From: Polynucleobacter sp. 30F-ANTBAC
GTDB lineage: Bacteria > Pseudomonadota > Gammaproteobacteria > Burkholderiales > Burkholderiaceae
NCBI RefSeq assembly: GCF_018882385.1
Contig: NZ_JACVON010000002.1
Coordinates: 62,001-126,000, forward strand
Reading direction: 5' to 3'
Length of the DNA stretch: 64,000 bases
Below, piece after piece: positions 7,237-14,992 of the stretch (position 1 is its first letter; each line of letters starts with the position of its first letter). The position numbers and the translations under genes were made by a program. Below the pieces are notes generated by a model. That model was not told where the DNA came from. It made no database searches and worked only from the letters and a program-made list of their open reading frames with translations.

Positions 7237-7900
7237 TAAGTTGATAATCAAGGTGCCCCGTCTTCACATAAATTAACGCGCCTTCTGATTTTGTGAATGG
7301 GGCATGCTTGCTGTATCTTGGGCTACGGATCCAAGACCCCTCAGAATAAGAGCCATGCTCATCGTGAAAGACACCCTTTAATACAAATATTTCCTCTCCA
7401 CCTGGGTGAACATGTGGATTAAAGACGGTGTTTGGTGCCCAATGCACCAAGGCTGTACCAACTCCATCAAAGTTATGTAAGGGCATCACAGATAAACCTG
7501 GAACAAGACCTGGGTACCATGGCGCGCTTTTGGTATCGATTCTGATGATGGCGTCATCACTTGGATGAAACTGTCGCAACTTTACAAATAAAGTGCAGCC
7601 TGCCATAGACTTGGGACTGTGCGAACTGTTTGGTGGGTTGCGAATGTAGGTGCCGGCAGGGTAGTCGCCATCCTCATCAGAAAATACACCATCCAAAACA
7701 AGAATTTCTTCGCCACCATCATGACTATGAGCATCAAAAGATGAGTTGGGTTCATAGCGAACAATAGACGTTGCGCGAGCAACCTCCTCGCCTACTCTGT
7801 CTAAATATTTTCTTGAAACTCCAGAGGCTGGTGAAGGCATCCAATCGATATCATTGGTTTGAACTACAACTTTCTGAGTGAAGTCTGAGTTGATTGCCAT
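7232..7900 (-). CDS. Double-cupin protein of the ChrR-like type
   Basis: A 222-residue protein with two similar cupin halves. The metal-site motif appears as HSHDGGEEILVL in the first half and HVHPGGEEIFVL in the second, each followed by a PAGTYIRNPP- or SEGSWIRSPR-like strand. This is the cupin of ChrR anti-sigma factors, but the zinc-binding anti-sigma N-domain is absent, so direct sigma-factor control is unlikely. I placed the start at the ATG at 7900, one base after the stop of the upstream acetyltransferase gene (TAATATG), which implies coupled translation. A longer frame to 7969 would overlap that gene. Confidence 0.8.
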   Translation of the reverse strand: MAINSDFTQKVVVQTNDIDWMPSPASGVSRKYLDRVGEEVARATSIVRYEPNSSFDAHSHDGGEEILVLDGVFSDEDGDYPAGTYIRNPPNSSHSPKSMAGCTLFVKLRQFHPSDDAIIRIDTKSAPWYPGLVPGLSVMPLHNFDGVGTALVHWAPNTVFNPHVHPGGEEIFVLKGVFHDEHGSYSEGSWIRSPRYSKHAPFTKSEGALIYVKTGHLDYQLT

Positions 7901-7901
7901 A

Positions 7902-8165
7902 TTATTTGATACCAAGGCCTTTGAAAAATTCTGCACCCAGTGGTGAGATAGGGTCATGTATCGCACCAATCTTGCCCGTTATTTTTTTTACTTCATTCAA
8001 GAGTATCGATCCGTAACCTTGCCTGCGGTAGGCAAGGTTAACGTAAATGTATTCAATATCTCCAGAGGATGTAAAGCGACAATAACCAATGGTTGTGTTT
8101 TGATTTTTAATCAAAACAATGCCATCTGAAATATCAGTCACATAGCTGCCTGGATTGATCGCCAT
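7902..8165 (-). CDS. Small GNAT-family acetyltransferase
   Basis: An 87-residue protein with the acetyl-CoA-binding core of GNAT enzymes: IEYIYVNLAYRRQGYGSILL, where RRQGYG is the R/Q-x-x-G-x-G/A loop. It is shorter than typical GNATs (about 140), close to the minimal single-domain versions. The substrate is unknown. It sits in the middle of a three-gene minus-strand operon, 4 bp after one stop and 1 bp before the next start. Confidence 0.65.
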   Translation of the reverse strand: MAINPGSYVTDISDGIVLIKNQNTTIGYCRFTSSGDIEYIYVNLAYRRQGYGSILLNEVKKITGKIGAIHDPISPLGAEFFKGLGIK

Positions 8166-8169
8166 GGCT

Positions 8170-8481
8170 TTAAAGGAAAGTGACTCTCTTGATCAAGTCG
8201 GCTAAATTGACTTTTGGTGAGGTAAAGCTCTTAGAGTCAGCCGTATTAACAACGACTCCCATGCCAACAACCGGTGCCAAGTTATCAACCTTAAAGCGAC
8301 CCACTTGATTTTGTTGGCGAATAAAACATTCTTCATCAAAAAATAGTTGATCAAAGTTGGAGTCAATTTCATCACAGTCTATTGTTTTGAAACCAATTAA
8401 CTCTTGAATTGCTTCTCGAGTTGGCTCAATTTCTATTTCTGTGACTTCTTTTAGGTTTGGATTGATGAGCAATGCTTTCAT
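8170..8481 (-). CDS. DUF3846-like small protein
   Basis: A 103-residue protein opening with MKALLINPNLKEVTEIEIE. The motifs IQELIGF, FDQLFFDEEC and GRFKVDN followed by GMGVVVN are the general pattern of DUF3846 proteins, which are often phage- or plasmid-borne and have no known function. It is the first gene of the operon with the GNAT and cupin genes. The assignment is by recollection of the pattern only. Confidence 0.5.
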   Translation of the reverse strand: MKALLINPNLKEVTEIEIEPTREAIQELIGFKTIDCDEIDSNFDQLFFDEECFIRQQNQVGRFKVDNLAPVVGMGVVVNTADSKSFTSPKVNLADLIKRVTFL

Positions 8482-8623
8482 ATTAGAGCCTTTATTTTGT
8501 TTAATTCTTATAAGTTAGATCGTAAAGTAATTAAAGAAAGTTTGCCGGGCAATGGCTAATAGCTATAAGAGCAGTATGGAGCGAATATGTTTTAATGCGC
8601 AGAATTAACTAAATAAACTAATC

Positions 8624-9412
8624 ATGAAAAAATTACACTTTTACTATTTACTGGTTGCTGCACTTTTCACTGTGTCACTATCTAGCTATGCAGATAGTCC
8701 ATCTGAAAAAGTAAGACCTATTCCAAGCATTTCTGAGGAATGGAAGTTTTCAGTGACCCCCTATGCATGGTTGCCAGGAATCAGTGCTGATTCACCGACA
8801 ACCAGCCGCTCATCAAGTGCAGATGTTTCGGCTGGAGATGTCCTGCGCCACTTGGATGGTGCTGTGATGATTTCTAGTCAGGCACATTATGGTCGCTGGG
8901 GTGTTTTGGCAGATATAGCGCATGCTGAGCTAGGAAAGCAAGGTACTCATTTAAGCAATGCCGGCATCCATCCAACCTATTCATTGAAATTAACAACCTA
9001 CACAGTTGGATTAACTTACAACTTGGTTCATCGTCCTGATTTTTATTTGGAGTCCATTACGGGTGCGCGTCACATTAATGCCACTGTGGGCTGGGATTTG
9101 GATTTGCCAAATTTAGCACTTTCAGATCGTAGTGGTTCTCGAGAAGCGAATGCTTTAGATCCTGTTATGGGGCTTAAGGGCAGAAAGCAAATTGCGTCAA
9201 CAGATTGGTATATACCGTTTTACATAGATGTCGCCATTCCGAGCAATCGAACCGATAGCACTTGGCAAGCCATGCTTGGACTAGGCAAAGCCTATACTTG
9301 GGGTGATGTGATTTTGGGTTACCGAGTACTTTATTACGACATGAAAGACGGTGAGCCTGTGCAGAAAACCCGCCTAGGTGGCTTTAGCCTTGGGGTTGGT
9401 TTTAATTTCTGA
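8624..9412 (+). CDS. Outer-membrane beta-barrel protein
   Basis: A 262-residue protein with a signal peptide ending in SSYA. The mature part begins WKFSVTPYAWLPGISAD, a common opening of proteobacterial barrel proteins. It has alternating aromatic strands and ends in GVGFNF, the C-terminal Phe needed for insertion by the Bam complex. No specific function is apparent. The alkyl-sulfatase-like gene follows 104 bp later on the same strand, but two dyads lie between them, so they may be separate units. Confidence 0.75.
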   Translation: MKKLHFYYLLVAALFTVSLSSYADSPSEKVRPIPSISEEWKFSVTPYAWLPGISADSPTTSRSSSADVSAGDVLRHLDGAVMISSQAHYGRWGVLADIAHAELGKQGTHLSNAGIHPTYSLKLTTYTVGLTYNLVHRPDFYLESITGARHINATVGWDLDLPNLALSDRSGSREANALDPVMGLKGRKQIASTDWYIPFYIDVAIPSNRTDSTWQAMLGLGKAYTWGDVILGYRVLYYDMKDGEPVQKTRLGGFSLGVGFNF

Positions 9413-9424
9413 TGCCCTATGAGT

Positions 9425-9457
9425 AAGGGTTGATTAGCCACATGGCTAATTGCCCTT
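9425..9457 (+). promoter_or_regulatory. Inverted repeat upstream of the alkyl-sulfatase gene
   Basis: TTAGCCA and TGGCTAA (9434-9449) form a perfect 7-bp dyad with a 2-base centre. AAGGG and CCCTT flank it and extend the pairing. There is no T-run, so it is a poor terminator candidate. It may be a regulator-binding palindrome or a transcript-end hairpin for the barrel-protein gene. Confidence 0.4.
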
Positions 9458-9461
9458 GGTG

Positions 9462-9492
9462 GTTGTAATCACTAAATTTGCTTAGTTACAAC
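9462..9492 (+). promoter_or_regulatory. Second dyad upstream of the alkyl-sulfatase gene
   Basis: GTTGTA pairs with TACAAC and ACTAA pairs with TTAGT around a 6-base centre, giving 11 paired bases with a small bulge. It lies 25-55 bp before the ATG at 9517, a usual position for an operator or a leader hairpin. Confidence 0.4.
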
Positions 9493-9516
9493 TTCCATAA
9501 ACTAAATAGGGTTTTT

Positions 9517-11622
9517 ATGAAAAAAGTTATTAAGGGCATGGCGTTAGCGCTGGTATTGGCTAATGCTGGTTCAGCTATCGCTGCTGGCGGTGGTGGTGTG
9601 ATCTCAGATCCAGGTGCGCGTGAAGGCAAGCACTTTGACGTGAAGGGCAAAATGCCCTCCAAGTTCACGATTGAGTTACAAAATGGTTTGCGTAAATCAT
9701 TGCCATTTGAAGATAAAAAAGACTTTGAAGAAGCTAAAAAAGGCTTTATTGCAGCACCCTCTTACAAGCAAATTATGGCCGAGGCTGGTAACGTTGCTTG
9801 GGATATTGGTAGTTACGACTACCTATTAGATGGTAAAGATTTCGACAGCATTCATCCTTCACTACAACGCCAAGCTATTTTAAATATGGCTTATGGTTTG
9901 TACGAAGTAGTGCCTGGAAAAATTTATCAAGTTCGTGGTTTTGACCTTGCTAACATCAGTTTTGTAAAAGGCAAAACAGGTTGGATCGTATTTGATCCAT
10001 TGACTGCCAAAGAAACAGCTAAAGCAGCCTTGGACTTAATCAACGAAAAACTTGGTAAGCGCCCTGTGGTTGCTGTTGTTTACTCTCATTCACACGCAGA
10101 CCATTACGGCGGTGTGCGCGGTGTTGTTGATGAAAAAGACGTTAGAAGCGGCAAGGTGCCTGTGATTGCTCCTATTGGATTTATGGATCACGCAATTGCT
10201 GAAAACGTTTATGCGGGTGCTGCTATGAACCGCCGTATGTTTTTCCAATACGGCGTTTTATTGCCGCGTAGCCCATTTGGCCACGTTGACCAATCAATTG
10301 GTAAAAACACAGCATCCGGTAATTTAGGTCTGATTGAGCCTAGTCGTTATATCAAAAAAGATTTTGAAACCTTAACGATTGACGGTGTTGTCATGGAGTT
10401 CCAAAACACACCGGGTACTGAAGCCCCATCTGAGATGAATACATATTTCCCTCAGATGAAAGCTTTCTGGGCAGCAGAAAACATCACCGGTACGATCCAC
10501 AATATTTATACACTTCGCGGTGCATTGGTTCGTGACGCTTTAGCATGGTCTAAGCACATCAACACGGCCCTGTATCGTTATGGCACAGATGTTGAGGTGA
10601 TGTTTGCTTCGCATAGCTGGCCACGTTGGGGTAATGGACGTATTCAAGAAATCATGCGCACACAACGTGACACGTATGCTCACTTGAACAATGAAGTTCT
10701 GCATCTTGCTAACAAAGGTGTGACGATCAATGAAGTTCATAACGTTTACCATTTACCTGAGAGCTTGAAGTCAAAATGGCATGCTCATAGCTATCATGGT
10801 TCAGAAGAGCACAATAGCCGCGCTGTAATTAATCGTTACTTAGGTTATTGGGATGCAAATCCAGCAACCTTGATGCCTTTGTCGCCTAGCGACTCTGCAC
10901 CTCTTTATGTCGAAATGATGGGTGGGGCAAAGAAAATCATCAAAAAAGGTAAAGAGTTGCATGATCAAGGTAAATATCGTGAAGCAACTGAAATCTTGAA
11001 TAAGCTTGTATATGCTGAGCCAGAAAATACAGAAGCAAAAGATTTATTGGCTGATGTTTACGAGCAAATTGGTTATCAAAAAGAAAGTCCAAGCGTTCGC
11101 AATAGTTTCTTGGCTGCTGCATATGAATTAAGACATGGTATGCCTGCTGGTGTTCCACCAAAGTCAAGCGGGCCGGACACGATCAAAGCAATGACGACAG
11201 AGTTGTGGCTTAACGCGTTAGGTATTTCTTTGGATAGCAAAAAAGCAGCTGGCAAGAAGTTCGTGATTAATCTATCAACGCCAGATAATGGTGAGAAGTT
11301 TGTTGTTGAAATGAGTAACTCAGCATTAACTAACATTAAAGGTCAGCAAGCCAAAAATCCAAATCTTTCTATCACGATTAATCGTAAAGATTTAGAGTTG
11401 GTTATGGGCGGTAAATCTACTTTTGACAAATTATTGTCTGAAGGTAAGGTTAAGTTTGTTGGCGACCGTAAGGCTTTTGATGAGTTACGTTCATCATTAA
11501 CAACCTTTGTGCCCGATTTTGAATTAATACCTGGCACAAAGTCTAAAAATAAGGCGCCAGTAAAAGCTCCTGCAAAAGACCCTATGGAGGCTCAAGAGCC
11601 TGCAAGTTCAGCAGGGGTTTAA
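9517..11622 (+). CDS. Exported alkyl-sulfatase-type metallo-beta-lactamase hydrolase
   Basis: A 701-residue protein of the SdsA1/BDS1 alkyl sulfatase family, which removes sulfate from alkyl sulfates in the periplasm. The signal peptide ends AGSAIA. The metallo-beta-lactamase motif HSHADH starts at about residue 191, followed by the family's dimerisation helices and a C-terminal SCP2-like sterol-carrier domain (KFVINLSTPDNG onward). The length fits the family (about 650-700). The start is the ATG before the Lys-rich signal peptide; a longer frame from 9478 has no sensible N-terminus. The C-terminal 25 residues are Lys/Pro/Ala-rich. Alternative substrates such as other sulfate esters or linear phosphoesters cannot be excluded. 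Confidence 0.85.
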   Translation: MKKVIKGMALALVLANAGSAIAAGGGGVISDPGAREGKHFDVKGKMPSKFTIELQNGLRKSLPFEDKKDFEEAKKGFIAAPSYKQIMAEAGNVAWDIGSYDYLLDGKDFDSIHPSLQRQAILNMAYGLYEVVPGKIYQVRGFDLANISFVKGKTGWIVFDPLTAKETAKAALDLINEKLGKRPVVAVVYSHSHADHYGGVRGVVDEKDVRSGKVPVIAPIGFMDHAIAENVYAGAAMNRRMFFQYGVLLPRSPFGHVDQSIGKNTASGNLGLIEPSRYIKKDFETLTIDGVVMEFQNTPGTEAPSEMNTYFPQMKAFWAAENITGTIHNIYTLRGALVRDALAWSKHINTALYRYGTDVEVMFASHSWPRWGNGRIQEIMRTQRDTYAHLNNEVLHLANKGVTINEVHNVYHLPESLKSKWHAHSYHGSEEHNSRAVINRYLGYWDANPATLMPLSPSDSAPLYVEMMGGAKKIIKKGKELHDQGKYREATEILNKLVYAEPENTEAKDLLADVYEQIGYQKESPSVRNSFLAAAYELRHGMPAGVPPKSSGPDTIKAMTTELWLNALGISLDSKKAAGKKFVINLSTPDNGEKFVVEMSNSALTNIKGQQAKNPNLSITINRKDLELVMGGKSTFDKLLSEGKVKFVGDRKAFDELRSSLTTFVPDFELIPGTKSKNKAPVKAPAKDPMEAQEPASSAGV

Positions 11623-11649
11623 TGACCTAGATTAAGAGGTTATGCTTAA

Positions 11650-11680
11650 AAGGCCGCCATCGAAAGTTGGCGGCCTTTTA
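11650..11680 (+). terminator. Terminator after the alkyl-sulfatase gene
   Basis: AAGGCCGCCA and TGGCGGCCTT form a 10-bp GC-rich stem followed by T residues. Confidence 0.9.
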
Positions 11681-11750
11681 TTTTTATAGTTCTTAAAACG
11701 ACGCAGTGAACCTATAATCAAAATCAACTAAACAAATACTTGATGACCAC

Positions 11751-12695
11751 TTGAAAAAAGAAATTAAAAGAATTGCTGTACTGGGCGCCGGTGCTGTCGG
11801 ATGTTTTTTTGGCGGCATGTTGGCGCGCTCCGGAAAAGATGTTCTTTTAATTGCTCGAGAGAATCATGTACAAGCTATTAAGAAAAATGGTTTGTTTATG
11901 GAGTGCCAAAGTTTTCAAGAGCATGTTCATATTGACGCGAGTAGCAATATTAAAGATATAGCTTCTGCTGACCTCGTTCTATGTTGTGTGAAGTCGCCCG
12001 ACACTGAAAATGTGATGCATGAAATAAAAAGCTTGATCAAGCCGGACGCTCTCATTTTGAGCTTGCAAAATGGAGTGGATAACACGGAAAGAATGAAGCG
12101 GGTTATTTCCAATGCCGCTATCCCTGCAGTGGTCTATGTTGCTACTAGTATGGGTGGCGATGGCCATGTCAAACATTTTGGCAGAGGTGAACTCATTATT
12201 GGAGAGCTTAATCCACAGGGGCATGAGCCGTCAGAATTACAACAAGTCACCGATATTTTTTTAAGCGCCAATATTCCTTGTGTTGTTTCAAGCAACATTC
12301 GTCGAGATCTTTGGCTGAAATTTTTGGTGAACTGCTCTTATAACGCCATATCTGCGATCGGACAAATTACCTACGGTGAAATGGTTCAGCAAGAAAATAT
12401 CCGTCAATTAATTGGTGATCTCACGACAGAATTTTTATTGGTGGCTAAGCAAGAAAAAGTAGATATCTCTGCTCATGAGGCTCGCATGATTAATGAGCAA
12501 ATTGCGCAAACAATGGCTGGTCAACGATCTTCCACAGCACAAGATTTAATGAGGCGCAAGCCAACTGAAATAGATTACTTAAATGGTTTGATTGTTCGTT
12601 TAGCAGAAAGTCATGGTGTATCAGCGCCCGCTCACCGAGTGGTTTATGCCTTAGTCAAAATGCTTGAGCATCAGCAGCTAAATACACAAAAATAA
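11751..12695 (+). CDS. 2-dehydropantoate 2-reductase family protein
   Basis: A 314-residue NADP-dependent reductase of the PanE/ApbA family. The nucleotide-binding GAGAVGCFFGG lies near residue 13, LQNGVDN near residue 105, and the C-terminal helical domain has KFLVNCSYNAISA with the conserved Lys and Asn. The pathway role of the family is ketopantoate to pantoate in CoA synthesis. Many genomes carry paralogues acting on other 2-keto acids, so panE itself is not certain. The start is TTG, because the nearby upstream ATG runs into a stop. Confidence 0.8.
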   Translation: MKKEIKRIAVLGAGAVGCFFGGMLARSGKDVLLIARENHVQAIKKNGLFMECQSFQEHVHIDASSNIKDIASADLVLCCVKSPDTENVMHEIKSLIKPDALILSLQNGVDNTERMKRVISNAAIPAVVYVATSMGGDGHVKHFGRGELIIGELNPQGHEPSELQQVTDIFLSANIPCVVSSNIRRDLWLKFLVNCSYNAISAIGQITYGEMVQQENIRQLIGDLTTEFLLVAKQEKVDISAHEARMINEQIAQTMAGQRSSTAQDLMRRKPTEIDYLNGLIVRLAESHGVSAPAHRVVYALVKMLEHQQLNTQK

Positions 12696-12715
12696 AAATC
12701 AAATTTAATAATTAA

Positions 12716-13354
12716 ATGACGCCAGTTTTATATTCTTATCGACGCTGCCCCTATGCCATGAGGGCAAGAATGGCATTGAGTTACGCTCAAATACCTGTAG
12801 AGATCAGAGAGATCTCTTTAAGAGAAAAGCCGGCGGCCATGTTGCTTATTTCTCCAAAGGGTACGGTTCCAGTTTTTCATCAAGATAATTTGGTGATAGA
12901 TCAGAGTCTGGAGATTATGAAGTGGGCTCTTGCGCAAAATGATCCGGATGTGTGGTACCCAACAGACTTAGTCTCTGAGATAAGTGATCTTATTGAGATG
13001 AATGACGGGCCATTTAAAAAAATATTGGATGCTTATAAGTATCCTGAGCGTGCCATACAAGCAGGTCATGGAGAGCGCTCCAAGGTGTTGGCTATGGCAA
13101 CTGAATTATTTATTGAACCCCTCAACCAACTCTTAACCAAAAATAAATATTTGTTAGCCGATCGCATAACGCTCGCTGACATTGCCATATTCCCATTTAT
13201 TCGACAGTTTTCGATGGTGGATCCTGTTTGGTTTTTAAACTCAGAATATGAAGAGTTAAAAAAATGGCTTAAGTACCATATTGAATCTCCCTTATTTATG
13301 GGGGTTATGCAAAAATACCCTACTTGGAATGACATTCCTTTGGAGAAAAAATGA
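12716..13354 (+). CDS. Glutathione S-transferase family protein
   Basis: A 212-residue protein with a thioredoxin-like N-terminal domain: SYRRCPYAMRARMAL holds the CPYA active-site segment, and SPKGTVPVF has the cis-Pro of GSTs. The helical C-terminal domain includes LADRITLADIAIFPFIRQF, the usual N-capping-box region. The closest general type is the omega/Grx2-like or stringent-starvation-like GSTs with a catalytic Cys. It overlaps the next gene by 4 bp (ATGA). Confidence 0.8.
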   Translation: MTPVLYSYRRCPYAMRARMALSYAQIPVEIREISLREKPAAMLLISPKGTVPVFHQDNLVIDQSLEIMKWALAQNDPDVWYPTDLVSEISDLIEMNDGPFKKILDAYKYPERAIQAGHGERSKVLAMATELFIEPLNQLLTKNKYLLADRITLADIAIFPFIRQFSMVDPVWFLNSEYEELKKWLKYHIESPLFMGVMQKYPTWNDIPLEKK

Positions 13355-13701
13355 AGCGCTTTATCACCTTGATTATCTTAGCCCTGCTGTTACTTGCTCT
13401 GTACACTTGGGCAACTCTCACATGGAGTTATTCCATGGGTGAACGAGCTGGTTATGTGCAAAAGCTCTCCAAAAAGGGATGGATTTGTAAAACTTGGGAG
13501 GGAGAGCTGGCTATGATCAATATCCCAGGAACTCTGACGGAAAAGTTTAACTTTACAGTTCGAGATGAAAAAATTCTCCCCAAAATCAATCAAAGCTTAG
13601 GTAAACGAGTCAGCCTAGTTTATGAAGAGCATGTGGGCGTTCCATTTACCTGCTTTGGAGATACAGGCCACTACATCACTGATGTGATTGTTGTTGAGTA
13701 G
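13351..13701 (+). CDS. Conserved single-TM protein, 116 aa
   Basis: An N-terminal hydrophobic helix (residues 5-25) is followed by SMGERAGYVQKLSKKGWICKT and a small beta-rich domain with two further segments ending in ITDVIVVE. Proteins with this GERAGYVQK...WICKTWEGEL pattern are widespread in bacteria and often carry misleading names; I know of no proven function. The domain probably faces the periplasm. It is translationally coupled to the GST gene. Confidence 0.65.
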   Translation: MKRFITLIILALLLLALYTWATLTWSYSMGERAGYVQKLSKKGWICKTWEGELAMINIPGTLTEKFNFTVRDEKILPKINQSLGKRVSLVYEEHVGVPFTCFGDTGHYITDVIVVE

Positions 13702-13703
13702 AT

Positions 13704-13877
13704 TTATTTAGTCAGAATAAGTTTTCGATACTTTGTGATGCGAAGTCTATAGGTTTCGCCTTCGTGAAGTAAATCAACATAATTGAGTTGACCCATCAGT
13801 GGCTTGACATCAATCACATGAGGTATTTCATTTAATACGGTTTCCTTTGTGGGGAAACTTTTATCTTTGGTTTGCAT
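13704..13877 (-). CDS. hemP: Hemin uptake protein HemP
   Basis: A 57-residue frame. The C-terminal EGETYRLRITKYRKLILTK is the HemP signature (pattern 'G..YRLR.T...KLILTK'). HemP proteins are 50-60 residues long and usually sit by hemin-uptake receptor genes; in some Burkholderiales HemP activates hemin-receptor transcription. Here no hemin receptor is adjacent. The ATG at 13877 is preceded by AGAGAG as ribosome-binding site, which follows a small hairpin (CTTCTT, loop TCAA, AAGAAG). Confidence 0.8.
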   Translation of the reverse strand: MQTKDKSFPTKETVLNEIPHVIDVKPLMGQLNYVDLLHEGETYRLRITKYRKLILTK

Positions 13878-13884
13878 AAAGGCT

Positions 13885-13905
13885 CTCTTCTTTTGAAAGA
13901 AGCTG
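13885..13905 (-). promoter_or_regulatory. Hairpin at the hemP ribosome-binding site
   Basis: On the minus strand CTTCTT-TCAA-AAGAAG forms a 6-bp stem ending directly at the purine-rich AGAG that precedes the hemP ATG. It could limit ribosome access. The stem is mostly A-T, so it is weak. Confidence 0.3.
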
Positions 13906-13955
13906 CCATCTTAAATCATTGCATAGCACTACAGAGCAGATGGTTTTACGTAGGC

Positions 13956-14507
13956 TTAGCGAATGGTAGAGTGTTTATTTTTAATTTTAAAAATAATGAA
14001 CTTTGCGGCATAGATCACAATGATTGTTCCGAGTAAGTCGCCCACAATCATTGCGCCGAGATTATCTAAAAATAAATTATCTGGATTTAAAATAGTGAAT
14101 ACTGCTTGATGAAGCAGAGGGCTTATTAACGAGTAAATTAAAACGCAGTTGAGTAGTTTCGACCCGTCCAGAGTAGCTAAATTGGCAGTTAAGCCCATAT
14201 CCTTAAATGCCAAGTGCCTCGCAATTAAAGGCGCTAAGCCGCTAGTAATGCCCGCACTAATACCAAGTATCAAGTCGTCAAAGTAAAAAATAGTGCTGAT
14301 GAGCAGTGAGGCAGTTGCTATACCAATAGCGCCACTGGTAGCAAATAATAAGGTCAGTAGCAGGCGTAAACCCGCAGGCAAGAAAACCCAAGAAACACCT
14401 AAAGAGTGACTAAAGTACTCCAAAAAATAACTATTGATACCAAAACTCAAAGCATATAAAAGTGCCGATATCAGTATGAAGCTTGGGTTAAAAATAGTTC
14501 TCAACAT
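13956..14507 (-). CDS. MASE1-like integral membrane protein
   Basis: A 183-residue protein made almost wholly of five or six hydrophobic helices. SWVFLPAGLRLLLTLLF near residue 40 and IVGDLLGTIIVIYAAKF at the end resemble the MASE1 membrane sensor domain, where 'W.P.G' and 'GD..G' are typical. No output domain (kinase, GGDEF) follows, so it is a stand-alone membrane unit of unknown role. Confidence 0.6.
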   Translation of the reverse strand: MLRTIFNPSFILISALLYALSFGINSYFLEYFSHSLGVSWVFLPAGLRLLLTLLFATSGAIGIATASLLISTIFYFDDLILGISAGITSGLAPLIARHLAFKDMGLTANLATLDGSKLLNCVLIYSLISPLLHQAVFTILNPDNLFLDNLGAMIVGDLLGTIIVIYAAKFIIFKIKNKHSTIR

Positions 14508-14608
14508 ATAGCCTGTAAATGTACTTGAAGTTATATCTAGTGGCTAGAGGAAATTTAATGTTTGTTATAGAAATACCTAATTTGTTGTAAAAAATGGTTA
14601 CAATTTCT

Positions 14609-14630
14609 AGAGCATATCTAGGTATGCTCT
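14609..14630 (+). promoter_or_regulatory. Leader hairpin before the HU gene
   Basis: AGAGCATA and TATGCTCT form a perfect 8-bp dyad with a 6-base loop, 35 bp before the start of the HU gene. It could be a leader hairpin or an operator. Confidence 0.4.
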
Positions 14631-14664
14631 TACCCACTTTAAAAAGATTTAAAAGGAGCTCAAC

Positions 14665-14946
14665 TTGAATAAAGCAGAACTTATTGCAGTGATTGCAGAA
14701 GAATCAGAATTATCAAAAGCCAAGGCAGAGTTTGCATTTAACTCCGTTATGGACACCATCAAGAAAGCTGTTACTAAGGGTGATAACGTTCAATTGATTG
14801 GTTTCGGTACATTTAGCTCAGGTAAGCGCGCTGCTCGTGTGGGCCGCAATCCAAAAACTGGTGAAGCGATTAAAATTGCTGCTGCTAAAACAGTTAAGTT
14901 CACAGCTGGTAAGGCATTTAAAGACGCAGTTAATAAGCGCAAATAA
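14665..14946 (+). CDS. hupB: DNA-binding protein HU
   Basis: A 93-residue HU/IHF-family nucleoid protein starting at TTG with a strong AAAGGAG site 7 bp upstream. It shows the full family fold: N-terminal helices ([13 protein letters not shown]), [22 protein letters not shown] with the DNA-binding arm and intercalating Pro, and a Lys-rich end. The presence of GRNPKTGE and absence of IHF-specific residues favour HU, which bends and compacts DNA non-specifically. Confidence 0.92.
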   Translation: MNKAELIAVIAEESELSKAKAEFAFNSVMDTIKKAVTKGDNVQLIGFGTFSSGKRAARVGRNPKTGEAIKIAAAKTVKFTAGKAFKDAVNKRK

Positions 14947-14960
14947 GATTTTTTCTTACA

Positions 14961-14990
14961 AAAAAGCCCAGTTAATGCTGGGCTTTTTTT
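14961..14990. terminator. Bidirectional terminator between hupB and rodA
   Basis: AAAAAGCCCAG and CTGGGCTTTTT form a long stem with a 6-base loop. A-run and T-run on both sides let it work for hupB (plus) and the rod operon (minus). Confidence 0.9.
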
Positions 14991-14992
14991 AT

